Shown one piece after another: positions 38,279-46,856 of a stretch of 64,000 nucleotides of DNA. Source of the stretch: an uncultured Luminiphilus sp. (GTDB lineage Bacteria > Pseudomonadota > Gammaproteobacteria > Pseudomonadales > Halieaceae). Each line of letters starts with the position of its first letter. Positions within the stretch are counted from its first letter, which is position 1. Below the pieces are notes generated by a model. That model was not told where the DNA came from. It saw nothing but the letters and a program-made list of their open reading frames with translations, and ran no database searches. The translations under genes were made by a program, and so were the position numbers. The stretch is taken from the NCBI GenBank assembly GCA_943789425.1, contig CALSUB010000013.1, positions 1-64,000 of the forward strand, written 5' to 3'.

Positions 38279-39343
38279 ATGTCATCACCTATGCCTTTGA
38301 CCCGAGCGTTCTGTGTTGTCCTGTTGCTGGTGGGTTGTGCCAGTCATGAGGGACTCACGAAAGATAATAAGGAATGGCCTTTGAACACCCACTACGACGG
38401 CAAGCACTTCAACAATACCAACGGTTCAGACAAGGCGGCTGGGGATATCGCCAAGTTCTTGTGGCAAAGCCTCTGGAGTGAAAAACCCTGGCCTAAAACC
38501 GTCGACAACGCATCCGCCGATCCGCTGGTAGCACGTGTGACCGACGGCATTCGCGTTACTTATATCAACCACGCTACCGTTTTGATTCAGGCCGCAGGGC
38601 TCAACATTCTCACTGACCCGGTCTGGTCGAAAAGGGTCAGCCCAGTGACTTTCGCGGGACCCAAACGCGTCCGTGCGCCCGGTGTTTCGATCGACGCCCT
38701 ACCGGAGATTGATTTGATCTTGGTGAGCCACAACCACTATGACCACCTCGATACCGCGAGCCTGAAAAAGCTACGCGCGCAGCAAGAGAAGGAACCGGTG
38801 ATCGTGTCGGGGCTCGGCAACGCCAAGCTCCTCAAAAAACAGGGTTACCCCAGTGCGCTAGAACTCGATTGGGGTGACCACGTGAGTGTCGGTTCCGCCA
38901 CCGTGCACTTTGTGGAGTGCCAGCATCGCTCCGGGCGCGGCGTGACAGACCAAATGAAGACTCTGTGGGGCTCATTTGTGGTGGAGACCCCCGCGGGCAA
39001 CCTCTACTTTGCTGGCGACACGGGCTACTCGCCTCACTTTAAAGCTCAGGGCGAACGCTATGGGCCTTTTGCCTTAAGCCTACTGCCAATCGGTGCCTAC
39101 GAACCCCGCTGGTTCATGAAAGACATCCACTTAAACCCTGAAGAAGCGGTGCTGGCACACCAGGATCTCAACAGCCAACAAAGCCTAGGCATTCACTTTG
39201 GGGTGTTCCAACTCACTTGGGAAACGATAGACCAACCGGTGATCGATCTCGAGCACGCACTCCGCCAGCAGCAGGTGCCGCAAACCGCGTTTTGGGTAAT
39301 GGAACCCGGAGCATGGAAAATGGTAATGCCGTCGGGTCAGTAA
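38279..39343 (+). CDS. metallo-beta-lactamase-fold lipoprotein, NAPE-PLD-like
   Basis: 354 residues with a lipobox (LLLVGC, C20) and a metal-binding HNHYDH motif (H151, H153, D155, H156). 'GIRVTYINHATVLIQAAGLN', 'LTDPVWSKRVSP', 'GPKRVRAPG', 'LYFAGDTGYSPHF' and 'SLLPIGAYEPRWFMKDIHLN' are characteristic of bacterial NAPE-PLD relatives. The mammalian enzyme releases N-acylethanolamine from N-acyl-phosphatidylethanolamine; bacterial substrates are less certain. It follows the PLD-family lipoprotein on the same strand (219-bp gap). Confidence 0.85.
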   Translation: MSSPMPLTRAFCVVLLLVGCASHEGLTKDNKEWPLNTHYDGKHFNNTNGSDKAAGDIAKFLWQSLWSEKPWPKTVDNASADPLVARVTDGIRVTYINHATVLIQAAGLNILTDPVWSKRVSPVTFAGPKRVRAPGVSIDALPEIDLILVSHNHYDHLDTASLKKLRAQQEKEPVIVSGLGNAKLLKKQGYPSALELDWGDHVSVGSATVHFVECQHRSGRGVTDQMKTLWGSFVVETPAGNLYFAGDTGYSPHFKAQGERYGPFALSLLPIGAYEPRWFMKDIHLNPEEAVLAHQDLNSQQSLGIHFGVFQLTWETIDQPVIDLEHALRQQQVPQTAFWVMEPGAWKMVMPSGQ

Positions 39344-39417
39344 CCGCAAAAATTCGCTGTGTCGCCGAGAATTAACTGCGCTACGCTATCAGATATTGAA
39401 AGACCGGTTAATGTGCG

Positions 39418-39996
39418 ATGCCCGAATCACCCTTACTCTGCTCGTCGCCAGACACGTGGCTGATTTGCGTGATGGATAACTTCGATCAATTTTTGCTGGA
39501 TCATGCGGCCGCTGAAAAAAAAGCGGCGGGTATGGCGCTATCCATGCTGTCTCACTATCCCGATCGAACGCGACTCGTGACCGCCATGTCGGAACTTGCG
39601 GTGGAAGAAATGGTGCACTTTCGCGAGGTCATCAAACATATTCAACAGCGCCAACTGCAATTGGGTGCCGATAAAAAAGATCCCTATGTCAATGAAATCC
39701 GCAGCTGGATTAGATCCGAGTCAGAGGTCTACTTGCTCGATCGATTACTGACGGGTGCGGTGATTGAAGCGCGGGGCGCAGAGCGATTCGCCCTGGTCGC
39801 GACAGCGTTACCGAGTGGCGAATTACAGCGTTTTTATGCCTCCCTTGCGCGCTCTGAGGCGCGACACTTTTCGCTGTTTCTCGACCTAGCGCATGAATAC
39901 TTTACGGCAGAGATGATCGATGCCCGCTGGCAGGAGCTGCTGGTTGCCGAAGCGCGGTGCCTGCAAACCTTGCCAATCAGGGCGGCGCTTCACTGA
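39418..39996 (+). CDS. miaE: tRNA-(ms2io6A)-hydroxylase
   Basis: 192 residues. A ferritin-like di-iron helical bundle with repeated acidic/histidine metal-ligand segments: 'ELAVEEMVHFREVIKHI' (ExxH), 'GAVIEARGAERFALVA' and 'ARSEARHFSLFLDLA' (ExxH). MiaE hydroxylates 2-methylthio-N6-isopentenyladenosine at tRNA position 37 in an O2-dependent reaction. The true start may be ATG 39472 (MDNFDQFLLDHAAAEKKAAG), which begins where most MiaE proteins do; the upstream 18 codons are not typical. Confidence 0.9.
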   Translation: MPESPLLCSSPDTWLICVMDNFDQFLLDHAAAEKKAAGMALSMLSHYPDRTRLVTAMSELAVEEMVHFREVIKHIQQRQLQLGADKKDPYVNEIRSWIRSESEVYLLDRLLTGAVIEARGAERFALVATALPSGELQRFYASLARSEARHFSLFLDLAHEYFTAEMIDARWQELLVAEARCLQTLPIRAALH

Positions 39997-39998
39997 GC

Positions 39999-41291
39999 AT
40001 GACGCAGCGCCGCGCGATCGATCAGTACCTCGCGCAGTACGCGCTGCTACCAATGGGTTGCCCCGAGCTCGAGAGCGAATGGCAACACGTTATGGTGCTA
40101 CCGTGCTTCGATGAAGACCCCCTCTTCATCCATCGCTTTGCGCAGAGTTTTAAAACCGCCTCTCTCCTGCTCATACTGGTCATCAATCGTCCCGTCTCCA
40201 GTACTCCAGAGGCCAATCAAGCGGTCAAAACGGCGCTGGCTGCCCTGCCCAGTCATCCCTTGCAACTTGGTTTCAACCTGCATGAGGTGAATCCCTCTTT
40301 TTCGATACTGAGTATTGACCTAGAGGCACTCGAAGGCGCGACACCCTGCAATCAAGGTGTGGGGCGTGCCCGCCGGGTCGGCTGCGATGTGGCACTCACC
40401 TTGATTGATCGTGAGACCGTGAGCTCACCTTGGATTTATTCCACCGATGCCGACACCGAGTGGGACGCAAGCCTGCTCTCACGCACGTGGCCGAGTGAGG
40501 CGAGCGCGGTATCCCTGCCCTTCACCCATCGCGCCACGGAGGATCCAGCACTCTCTCACGCAACCCTCATTTATGAGCTCACAATGCATCACTACGTACT
40601 GCACCTGCAGGCCATTGACTCGCCCTATGCCTTCCATACTCTGGGCAGCAGCTGCGTCATCCACAGTCACGCGTATGCCGCAGTCCGCGGCATGCCGCTG
40701 CGCAACGCAGCCGAGGATTTTTACCTGCTCAATAAGCTGGCCAAAGTGGGACCGGTTCATTGCGCGCGCGGTGCTGGCGTCAGCATTACCTCACGACAAT
40801 CGAACCGAGTGCCCTTTGGCACGGGTCCTGCGGTGGGGCGGTTAATGGACGCTAAAGACCCTTGCGAGGTGCCGCTCTTTTATCACGCTGACTGTTTTGC
40901 GGTACTGGGACAATTGCTGCAACTTTTTTGGCACTGGAGCAATGAGCCCGAGACCGACACGCAAGCGCAATTGACCGAGCATCTGGGTACTGCTGTCGGC
41001 GCCGATCTGCAACGCCTCCTGACTCAATGGGGTTACCAAAAGGCCCTGCGACACATTCATCAAGCGGGCCGATCTGACGCGGCACGTCGGCAGCATATCC
41101 ACACTTGGTTCGACGGATTCAAACTGCTCAAGGTCATCCACCTACTGAGGGATCATCACTTCCCCAACCTCACGCTCAATGAAGCCATGCGCTTACCAGA
41201 CCAATGGCCGGGCACCCATGCCAGCACCCCAACTGCGCTTCGTGACGCGATCTATCAGCATTTTGGCTGGACCGAATCAAACAGTAGGTAG
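39999..41291 (+). CDS. glycosyltransferase-like protein downstream of miaE
   Basis: About 430 residues, starting three bases after the miaE stop and therefore probably co-translated. 'HVMVLPCFDEDPLFIHRFAQ', 'ASLLLILVINRP' and 'GVGRARRVGCDVAL' resemble the nucleotide-sugar-binding half of GT-A glycosyltransferases. 'WIYSTDADTEWDASLLS' contains the DxD metal motif, and 'ESSCVIHSHAYAAVRGMPLR'-like and 'AAEDFYLLNKLAKVG' resemble the acceptor/catalytic region (ED). A sugar-transfer role is predicted; donor and acceptor are unknown. A connection with tRNA modification cannot be shown. Confidence 0.7.
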   Translation: MTQRRAIDQYLAQYALLPMGCPELESEWQHVMVLPCFDEDPLFIHRFAQSFKTASLLLILVINRPVSSTPEANQAVKTALAALPSHPLQLGFNLHEVNPSFSILSIDLEALEGATPCNQGVGRARRVGCDVALTLIDRETVSSPWIYSTDADTEWDASLLSRTWPSEASAVSLPFTHRATEDPALSHATLIYELTMHHYVLHLQAIDSPYAFHTLGSSCVIHSHAYAAVRGMPLRNAAEDFYLLNKLAKVGPVHCARGAGVSITSRQSNRVPFGTGPAVGRLMDAKDPCEVPLFYHADCFAVLGQLLQLFWHWSNEPETDTQAQLTEHLGTAVGADLQRLLTQWGYQKALRHIHQAGRSDAARRQHIHTWFDGFKLLKVIHLLRDHHFPNLTLNEAMRLPDQWPGTHASTPTALRDAIYQHFGWTESNSR

Positions 41292-41614
41292 CCACGCTAA
41301 CCGACCTCGTTAAACTGGACGCTTTGTGCCATGCACGATAGCCGTGGATACCCTTATTCACACAGAGTGCCAGAGACTTTTTCGTGAAGTGGTGAAACGT
41401 CGCTTCTGGCCTTCCCAGACAGTGCACACTCAAGGCCGCGCAGTATTACGGTAGTGTCCTTCGCGAGCAAAGCGGTAAAACCCAGCCGATCTGAACTGGC
41501 CAGTTCCGTTTTATCATCACCAGAGCGCGGACGGCTCGCTCCGCCGGTCATTTCCTTCTATGCTCTGTACGTCCCATACTGCGGTATCACTGTCCGGCTC
41601 TACTGGAGGCAACA
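41292..41614. other. 323-bp intergenic stretch
   Basis: No gene or RNA recognised. It presumably carries the promoter of the DUF885 gene, which has GGAGG ten bases before its ATG. Confidence 0.4.
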
Positions 41615-43363
41615 ATGCGCCCCGCACGGCTTCTACTCACACTCGGATTATCGCTGATACTTGCTGGGTGTCACGATCCTTCACCGACAACACCAGAGAC
41701 CAGCCCTATCGAAGCCCTTGCCGACGAGTATCTGGCGGCGTGGATGGAGCAGGACTCACTCATGGGAACCTACTATTCGATCGAGGGGTCACGGCATGAT
41801 CGGCTGCCCGATAACTCCTTAGCGGGATTAACCGCATGGCAACAACACGAAGATGCCTGGCTGGCGCGTTTTGAAACGATAGAGAAGCCCGCTGAGGTGG
41901 GGAGCCGCGATTGGGTGACCTACGGTCTGCTCAAGGATGAACTTGAGGCCTCGCGGGCCTTGCGGGTCTGCCGCAACGAGCTGTGGCAAGCGAGCACCAC
42001 CACCAGCTGGCATACCTGGGTGCCTTTTGTCTTTGATCTACAGCCGGTCGAGACACCAGAGTTAAGGGCGCAAGCACTGACACGGCTCGCCGCCGTACCA
42101 GCTTATATCGACAACGAGATTGCGAATCTCCGCGAGGGTCTGACATTGGGTTATAGCGCACCCCGCGTCACCGTAGAGGCCGTGCCACGACAGGTGCGCT
42201 CACTGATTGCGCGGGACAGCATTTTTCTCGGCCCTGGCCAGCGCACTGACGATGCGGCCTTCAAAGCCTCAGTCGAGGCGATTTACACTGAAGACATCGT
42301 GCCCGCACTCAACCGCTACGCTGACTTCATCGAGAACGACTATCTTGCCCAAGCTCGAGCGGCATTGGCGGTCTCAGACAATCCCAACGGTGAGGCTTGC
42401 TACCCCGCCCTAATCCAATCATTCGTCACCAAAGCGGTGCCGGCTGACGAGATCCACGCAGTGGGGCTCGAGCAGGTGGCCAAGATACGAGAAGAAATTC
42501 AAGTCACCATGGACGAGCACTTTGGCGGCGGAGATGTCTCTGAATTTCTGCGTCGGGTCAACGAGGACCCTGCCTTCACCTTTGAGTCAGAAGACGCCGT
42601 GCTCAAGTACTCCACCGACGCGTTAGACGCCGCCAAAGCAGCGATGCCTCGAGCCTTCGGCACACTGCCTAAGGCCGACGTGCTGGTGAAACCCTACCCC
42701 GAGTTTGCGGCGAGCGGCTCCGGCGAGTATCACTCTTCCTCAGAGGACGGTACCCGCCCAGGCATCTTTTATATTGCCGTCACCGACCCTGCGGGTCGCT
42801 CCAAATCGAATCAGCTCGCCACGCTACATCACGAAACCTATCCCGGGCACCACTTGCAGGGTGCAATTGCGTTGGAACTGGGTGACACCCAGCATACGCT
42901 AGCTCGGTATTTATGGAACTCGGGCTACGGTGAGGGGTGGGCGCTCTATTCGGAGCGTCTGGCCGATGAGTTGGGTCTGTACCCCACCCCCCTCGATCGT
43001 ATCGGTCTGTACTCCGATCAGATCGCGAGAGCCTCGCGACTGGTCATGGACAGCGGCCTGCACACGATGGGTTGGACGCGCCAACAAGCGGTCGACTACA
43101 TGATGGACAACTCGGGCTGGGCGGCGGTGGATATCCAAAACGAGATTGATCGCTACATCTCATGGCCGGGTCAGGCCACCTCCTACATGCTCGGCATGAT
43201 TGAACTGCGTCGTCTGCGCACCTTGGCAGAATCGAGATTAGGTGAGGGTTTTGATCTACGGGGCTTCCATGACCGCGTGGTTAGCATGGGGAGTATCACG
43301 CTGCCCATGCTCGAAGAGTCTGTCACCGACTGGATTACCGAGGAACAAGGCGCCGAGCAATAG
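41615..43363 (+). CDS. DUF885 lipoprotein (putative metallopeptidase)
   Basis: 582 residues. The N-terminus (RLLLTLGLSLILAGC, C19) is a lipoprotein signal. The family motif HHETYPGHH (405-413) includes an HExxxxH-like zinc site. It is followed by 'NSGYGEGWALYSERLADELG' with the downstream glutamate, and the C-terminus has 'WPGQATSYMLGMIELRRLR'. DUF885 proteins are related to thermolysin-like/carboxypeptidase peptidases and are often periplasmic. Substrate unknown. The ribosome site is GGAGG. The gene converges on the sterol desaturase-like gene with seven bases between. Confidence 0.88.
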   Translation: MRPARLLLTLGLSLILAGCHDPSPTTPETSPIEALADEYLAAWMEQDSLMGTYYSIEGSRHDRLPDNSLAGLTAWQQHEDAWLARFETIEKPAEVGSRDWVTYGLLKDELEASRALRVCRNELWQASTTTSWHTWVPFVFDLQPVETPELRAQALTRLAAVPAYIDNEIANLREGLTLGYSAPRVTVEAVPRQVRSLIARDSIFLGPGQRTDDAAFKASVEAIYTEDIVPALNRYADFIENDYLAQARAALAVSDNPNGEACYPALIQSFVTKAVPADEIHAVGLEQVAKIREEIQVTMDEHFGGGDVSEFLRRVNEDPAFTFESEDAVLKYSTDALDAAKAAMPRAFGTLPKADVLVKPYPEFAASGSGEYHSSSEDGTRPGIFYIAVTDPAGRSKSNQLATLHHETYPGHHLQGAIALELGDTQHTLARYLWNSGYGEGWALYSERLADELGLYPTPLDRIGLYSDQIARASRLVMDSGLHTMGWTRQQAVDYMMDNSGWAAVDIQNEIDRYISWPGQATSYMLGMIELRRLRTLAESRLGEGFDLRGFHDRVVSMGSITLPMLEESVTDWITEEQGAEQ

Positions 43364-43370
43364 CGAGTCG

Positions 43371-44213
43371 TCAGCGCTCAGGATAAGACTTGCTCAGCAG
43401 CCCCACTGCCTGCTCGCTGGGTGGCCGTAACCACAGCCCACACAGATCGGTTATAGAGCGGGCTGATAGCGAATCACGAAACAGTTTGAGCCATGCGCTG
43501 AACGCAATGCGGAGCGGATTGTACGTATTAATATTGGTGCGCAGGCCATACTGCACGCGTGCCATCTCGGGCTCGAAAGTGCCGAATAGTCGGTCCCAAA
43601 TAATCAAAAAATTACCGTAATTCTTGTCGACGTACTCGGGATTCGAGCCGTGGTGTGCACGGTGGTGCGAGGGCGTCACAAACAGCCACTCTAGCGGCGC
43701 CCAGAGCTTTTTGAGCACTTCGGTGTGGGTCCAAAAACCATAGAGCGTGGCGATTGCGCCAGCACTGGCCACCACCAGCGGATCAAAACCGAGTAACGGC
43801 AACGGCCAGTAGAAGAGTGCCTTGGTAAACGGTCCGGTGGGCGATTGTCTGAGCGCGGTACCAAGATTCATGTGCTCGCTGGAGTGGTGCACCACGTGCG
43901 CGCACCACAAAAATCGCACCCGGTGCTGAGCGCGATGGTAGCCATAAAACACAAAGTCAATCGTGACGAAGGTCAGGAGCCAACCCCACGGCCCAGCGGC
44001 CACCTCAAACACCCGAAACTGATAGAGCCAAAAGTGCAGCCCAATCAGCGCACCACCGATGGCAAGGCGCACCGCGATATTAATACCCAGCTGTGACATC
44101 GAGCCGGCAAAATCTTTGAGGGCGTAAACGTTGTGGCCGCGCAAGCTGGTCACGGTGGCCTCCGCCACCATGAGCAACGCAAATACGGGCAATGCCATCA
44201 TCATCAGATCCAC
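43371..44213 (-). CDS. sterol desaturase/fatty acid hydroxylase superfamily membrane protein
   Basis: 280 residues with several membrane helices and the histidine clusters of the di-iron membrane hydroxylases: 'DFVFYGYHRAQHRVRFLWCA' (HxxxH), 'HVVHHSSEHMN' (HxxHH), 'FWTHTEVL' and 'FVTPSHHRAHHGSNPEYVDK' (HxxHH), then 'YGNFLIIWDRLFGTF'. Members hydroxylate or desaturate lipids using O2; the exact lipid is unknown. The start ATG is in 'MDLMMMALPVFAL'. Confidence 0.88.
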   Translation of the reverse strand: MDLMMMALPVFALLMVAEATVTSLRGHNVYALKDFAGSMSQLGINIAVRLAIGGALIGLHFWLYQFRVFEVAAGPWGWLLTFVTIDFVFYGYHRAQHRVRFLWCAHVVHHSSEHMNLGTALRQSPTGPFTKALFYWPLPLLGFDPLVVASAGAIATLYGFWTHTEVLKKLWAPLEWLFVTPSHHRAHHGSNPEYVDKNYGNFLIIWDRLFGTFEPEMARVQYGLRTNINTYNPLRIAFSAWLKLFRDSLSARSITDLCGLWLRPPSEQAVGLLSKSYPER

Positions 44214-44270
44214 AGGTGAAGTGTAACGAAGACTGGGGCGCTTGTGATAACTGACTCAGTTGAGCGTGTT

Positions 44271-44468
44271 CTATTTTTTAAAGCGCTTCCAAGTACCGCC
44301 GTACTGGTAAGTCTCGGGACATTTCACCTTCAGCGCGTTGAGACAACGAGCGCATAAAAAGCGCCACGCGCTGAAGCGCCCGGCTCGGCATCGATAGAGG
44401 GTTGGCGTTTCAGCTGAACAGCTCTCGCACAATTTAGATCGTTGTCGCACGGCAGCGCTCGACGTCAC
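44271..44468 (-). CDS. small zinc-ribbon-like protein
   Basis: 65 residues, GTG start. CESCSAETPTLYRCRAGRFS and 'FLCARCLNALKVKC' give two CxxC pairs for zinc, and the C-terminus 'YQYGGTWKRFKK' is basic. It lies between the desaturase-like and DUF6607 genes on the same strand. Function is unknown; it could bind nucleic acid or serve as an accessory. Confidence 0.6.
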   Translation of the reverse strand: MTSSAAVRQRSKLCESCSAETPTLYRCRAGRFSAWRFLCARCLNALKVKCPETYQYGGTWKRFKK

Positions 44469-44495
44469 TCGTCAACATCAGGGTTCGAGACAACG

Positions 44496-45653
44496 CTAGT
44501 CTGTCACCGCCAACCCACCCACAGTGACATAGCGGCTCAAAGTGTCCGCAATCGCAGCATCCGTCTGCTCGACCGTGTCAAAGGATTCGTCTGCCATGTT
44601 AAACAAGGCCATAAACAGTGGGACTCCCTCCACCGATTTGACGAAGTGGAAGGTGGATTCGTTGCGATACAGGGCTGTCCAATAGCCTCTAACACGCGAC
44701 CAAAAAGGCCCCGTATTGCGCCAGTAGTCGTCCCCCGCGCTGAAATCGTATCCCACTATCCGGTCATAACGTGACAATCCCGCTTCGCGAGCCAAATAGG
44801 GTTGCTCAGAACGGGGATCGTTGCGGTCATCCAGCACCAATTTCAAGGCGTCCTCTTCTTGGGTCCAGCCATGAGGCGTAATGGTGATCCGGTGCGATCC
44901 GAACAGCGTCTGATAATCATCTCGGACACTGAACTCGCGCCGAGGCAGCGGGCGCCGGCGGTCATCCGATTGCCAAAAAGAAACGCCCTGCGTGTGAGTC
45001 CAACGCCCAATGGCCTCGTAACGCGGCGAGTCGTCTACCTGATAAACGGTTTGGGTCCACGTGCCCGCGGTTGCCGTGGCATCTAAGCCCTGCCGCTCGA
45101 ACGCCCCATTACCCTGGAACGCATGCACCGCAGTATCTTGATACTGCCAGTCTTGTCGCCAATGTTTCACCACCATGGGCTCGGACAGCGTGCCGTCCTC
45201 GGTCGCAAAGTGCATGACAATAATGTGCTGGAGACTGATAAATTCTGGCTCGTCGGCGACTACGTACACACGCTCGGTGCCCCAACTCTGATAGGGCGCT
45301 CGCGATTCGTAATTAGGGGTAAAGCCCACTGTCTCAATAAAATCAAAGCTCGTTCGATACGCTCCAGCCATCGCCAAAATAGCCTGCCGGTCGCGGCCCA
45401 ATCGAGTCAGCTCGGTAGACTGGAGTTGTTGGAAATCGGCGGAGACCTGTTGATCGAGCACAACGGCTGGTCCCGACGTTGTGCCCCCGCGAGGCTTCAT
45501 CGCGTCGACATCAGAAAACATCCATGAGTAGGTATACTGACGCGGCGCGGGCTTATCATCGGAATTTAATGCGTCTTCCGCCCACAGACTCTGTACCACG
45601 AGTAACGCGCTCATCAGCGACAGAGCTGATTTTTTCATGATGGGGTATCGCAT
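44496..45653 (-). CDS. DUF6607 exported protein
   Basis: 385 residues. The N-terminus 'MKKSALSLMSALLVVQSLWA' is a signal peptide, preceded by four to five residues if the ATG at 45653 is used; GGAGAG lies five bases before that ATG and favours it. The mature part contains 'YTYSWMFSDVDAMKPRGGTT', 'LAMAGAYRTSFDFIETVGF', 'QSWGTERVYVVA', 'KHWRQDWQYQ', 'QTVYQVDDSPRYEAIGRWTH' and 'VGYDFSAGDDYWRNTGPFWS', the pattern of DUF6607. The family has no established function. It lies in the same orientation as the Fur-box gene at 46672, so an iron-related role is possible but unproven. Confidence 0.75.
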   Translation of the reverse strand: MRYPIMKKSALSLMSALLVVQSLWAEDALNSDDKPAPRQYTYSWMFSDVDAMKPRGGTTSGPAVVLDQQVSADFQQLQSTELTRLGRDRQAILAMAGAYRTSFDFIETVGFTPNYESRAPYQSWGTERVYVVADEPEFISLQHIIVMHFATEDGTLSEPMVVKHWRQDWQYQDTAVHAFQGNGAFERQGLDATATAGTWTQTVYQVDDSPRYEAIGRWTHTQGVSFWQSDDRRRPLPRREFSVRDDYQTLFGSHRITITPHGWTQEEDALKLVLDDRNDPRSEQPYLAREAGLSRYDRIVGYDFSAGDDYWRNTGPFWSRVRGYWTALYRNESTFHFVKSVEGVPLFMALFNMADESFDTVEQTDAAIADTLSRYVTVGGLAVTD

Positions 45654-45753
45654 GACTGCTCTCCTCAGGTATGACCAATAACGCTAGTCGAACTCAGCGC
45701 GTGAAAAAACAACCCACGACTCGGCTGGGTCGCTCGATTGCGACCTCTTTCGA

Positions 45754-46077
45754 CTAACCGGAAAATGCACGAGTCGCGCTGACGACGCCTCCCGGCGTTT
45801 CTCCGCGCAGATAAGCCAACATCGCGTCGGCATCTGAGCGCTCAAAGGGCTCTTCCACGGCGTCATCTTGCAATCCTTCTTCGGCAAAAACCGTCGTAAT
45901 TTGACTGTCCTTTGCCAGCAAGGCGTAGCGCCACGATCGAGCCCCAAAGCCCAGATTATCCTTACCTACGAGCGCGCCCATTCTTCTCGCAAAGGTGCCA
46001 TTACCGTCAGGGAGCATCTTGACCTTGCCAACATCGATCGATAGTGCCCACTGTCGAATGACAAAAGCATCGTTCAC
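45754..46077 (-). pseudogene. 3' fragment of a peroxiredoxin-5-like gene
   Basis: 107 codons from a GTG that correspond to the C-terminal two thirds of a Prx5/AHP1-type peroxiredoxin: VNDAFVIRQWALSI, 'MLPDGNGTFARRMGAL', 'GFGARSWRYALLAKDS'. The N-terminal half with the peroxidatic PGAFTxxC segment is missing. Just upstream a short 'TLPNVTFYLRE' piece resembles the family's very first residues, so an internal deletion is likely. It cannot be an active peroxidase as it stands. Confidence 0.7.
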
Positions 46078-46204
46078 GCAAATAAAACGTGACGTTGGGT
46101 AGCGTGCCGGTCTTTTTCAAAACGGTGCTCCAGTGGTTTTAAAGCGTCGCAATAGCACTGCTAGTTCACCCCACCGCTCACCGAACTGGGCGGCAGAGTG
46201 CGGC

Positions 46205-46672
46205 TCAGTGTGCAATCGCTTTGGAATTTTCTACGTAACGACTCATCGCTAACTGCACAGTTGGCGTGATGTGTGTGGGTATATCGCGCAAGCTCATCAG
46301 GTGGTGGCAGGCATTGAGCGCCGCTTTGCGCAAGTAACCATTAGCCATCACGCGCGATAACGTGTGAGCGGTGGAGCTCACCACCTCGGTAGCAAGCTGT
46401 GTTTCCCCTCTGTTGATCAGACACACATATAGGGCTGCCGTCGTGTCTGTCAATATGGCGAGGGCGTCCTCCGTGACTTCATGCTCTCGGAAGAAAAGCT
46501 TCCCCGCGACGAATGCCTTGATCAGCTGCGGCTCTGCCGCAGTCAACTGACAGCCCTTAATCGCGGTAATGCCGGAGTCCAAACAGCCCAACCAGACGCG
46601 AGCCGCAAAAAAACCACATCCCCGCATCGCTTGCCAATGCTTCTCACAAAAACCTTCGCGGTTATCCGACAT
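46205..46672 (-). CDS. unrecognised 155-residue protein under a Fur box
   Basis: ATG at 46672 (MSDNREGFCEKHWQAMRGCG). The frame also runs upstream through the Fur palindrome to 46732, which is not a believable start. The sequence is mainly helical, with cysteines and histidines near the N-terminus (CEKHW, RGCGF, LGCLD, KGCQL) and later 'ALNACHHLMSL'. Metal or haem binding is conceivable. No family recognised. The Fur operator begins 37 bases upstream of the start, so transcription should rise when iron is scarce. It lies 5' of the peroxiredoxin remnant and DUF6607 on the same strand. Confidence 0.65.
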   Translation of the reverse strand: MSDNREGFCEKHWQAMRGCGFFAARVWLGCLDSGITAIKGCQLTAAEPQLIKAFVAGKLFFREHEVTEDALAILTDTTAALYVCLINRGETQLATEVVSSTAHTLSRVMANGYLRKAALNACHHLMSLRDIPTHITPTVQLAMSRYVENSKAIAH

Positions 46673-46708
46673 CAGAATTGCTCTTTTCAACCATTGAAAA
46701 GTGATACT

Positions 46709-46727
46709 AATGATAATGATTATCATT
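46709..46727. promoter_or_regulatory. Fur box (perfect 9-1-9 palindrome)
   Basis: AATGATAAT-G-ATTATCATT is a perfect inverted repeat. It overlaps GATAATGATTATCATTTGC (46712-46730), which matches the classical 19-bp Fur consensus at about 16 positions. It is placed to control the minus-strand gene starting at 46672. Confidence 0.88.
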
Positions 46728-46856
46728 TGCAATAGTATTGCGGCGGTGACTCAGTATTCCTCCGCTGATTGGGCGAGGCAGTCCGAGGAGCCGGAGCTCA
46801 CTGTCCCCTGAGCGCTAGCGATGCTGACTGAGGAAGATGACAAAGCGCACCAAATG

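Noticed and set aside
46673-46732. N-terminal extension MQMIIIIISITF of the Fur-controlled gene
   Set aside because: It is the translated Fur palindrome; the ATG at 46672 downstream of the operator is the sensible start.
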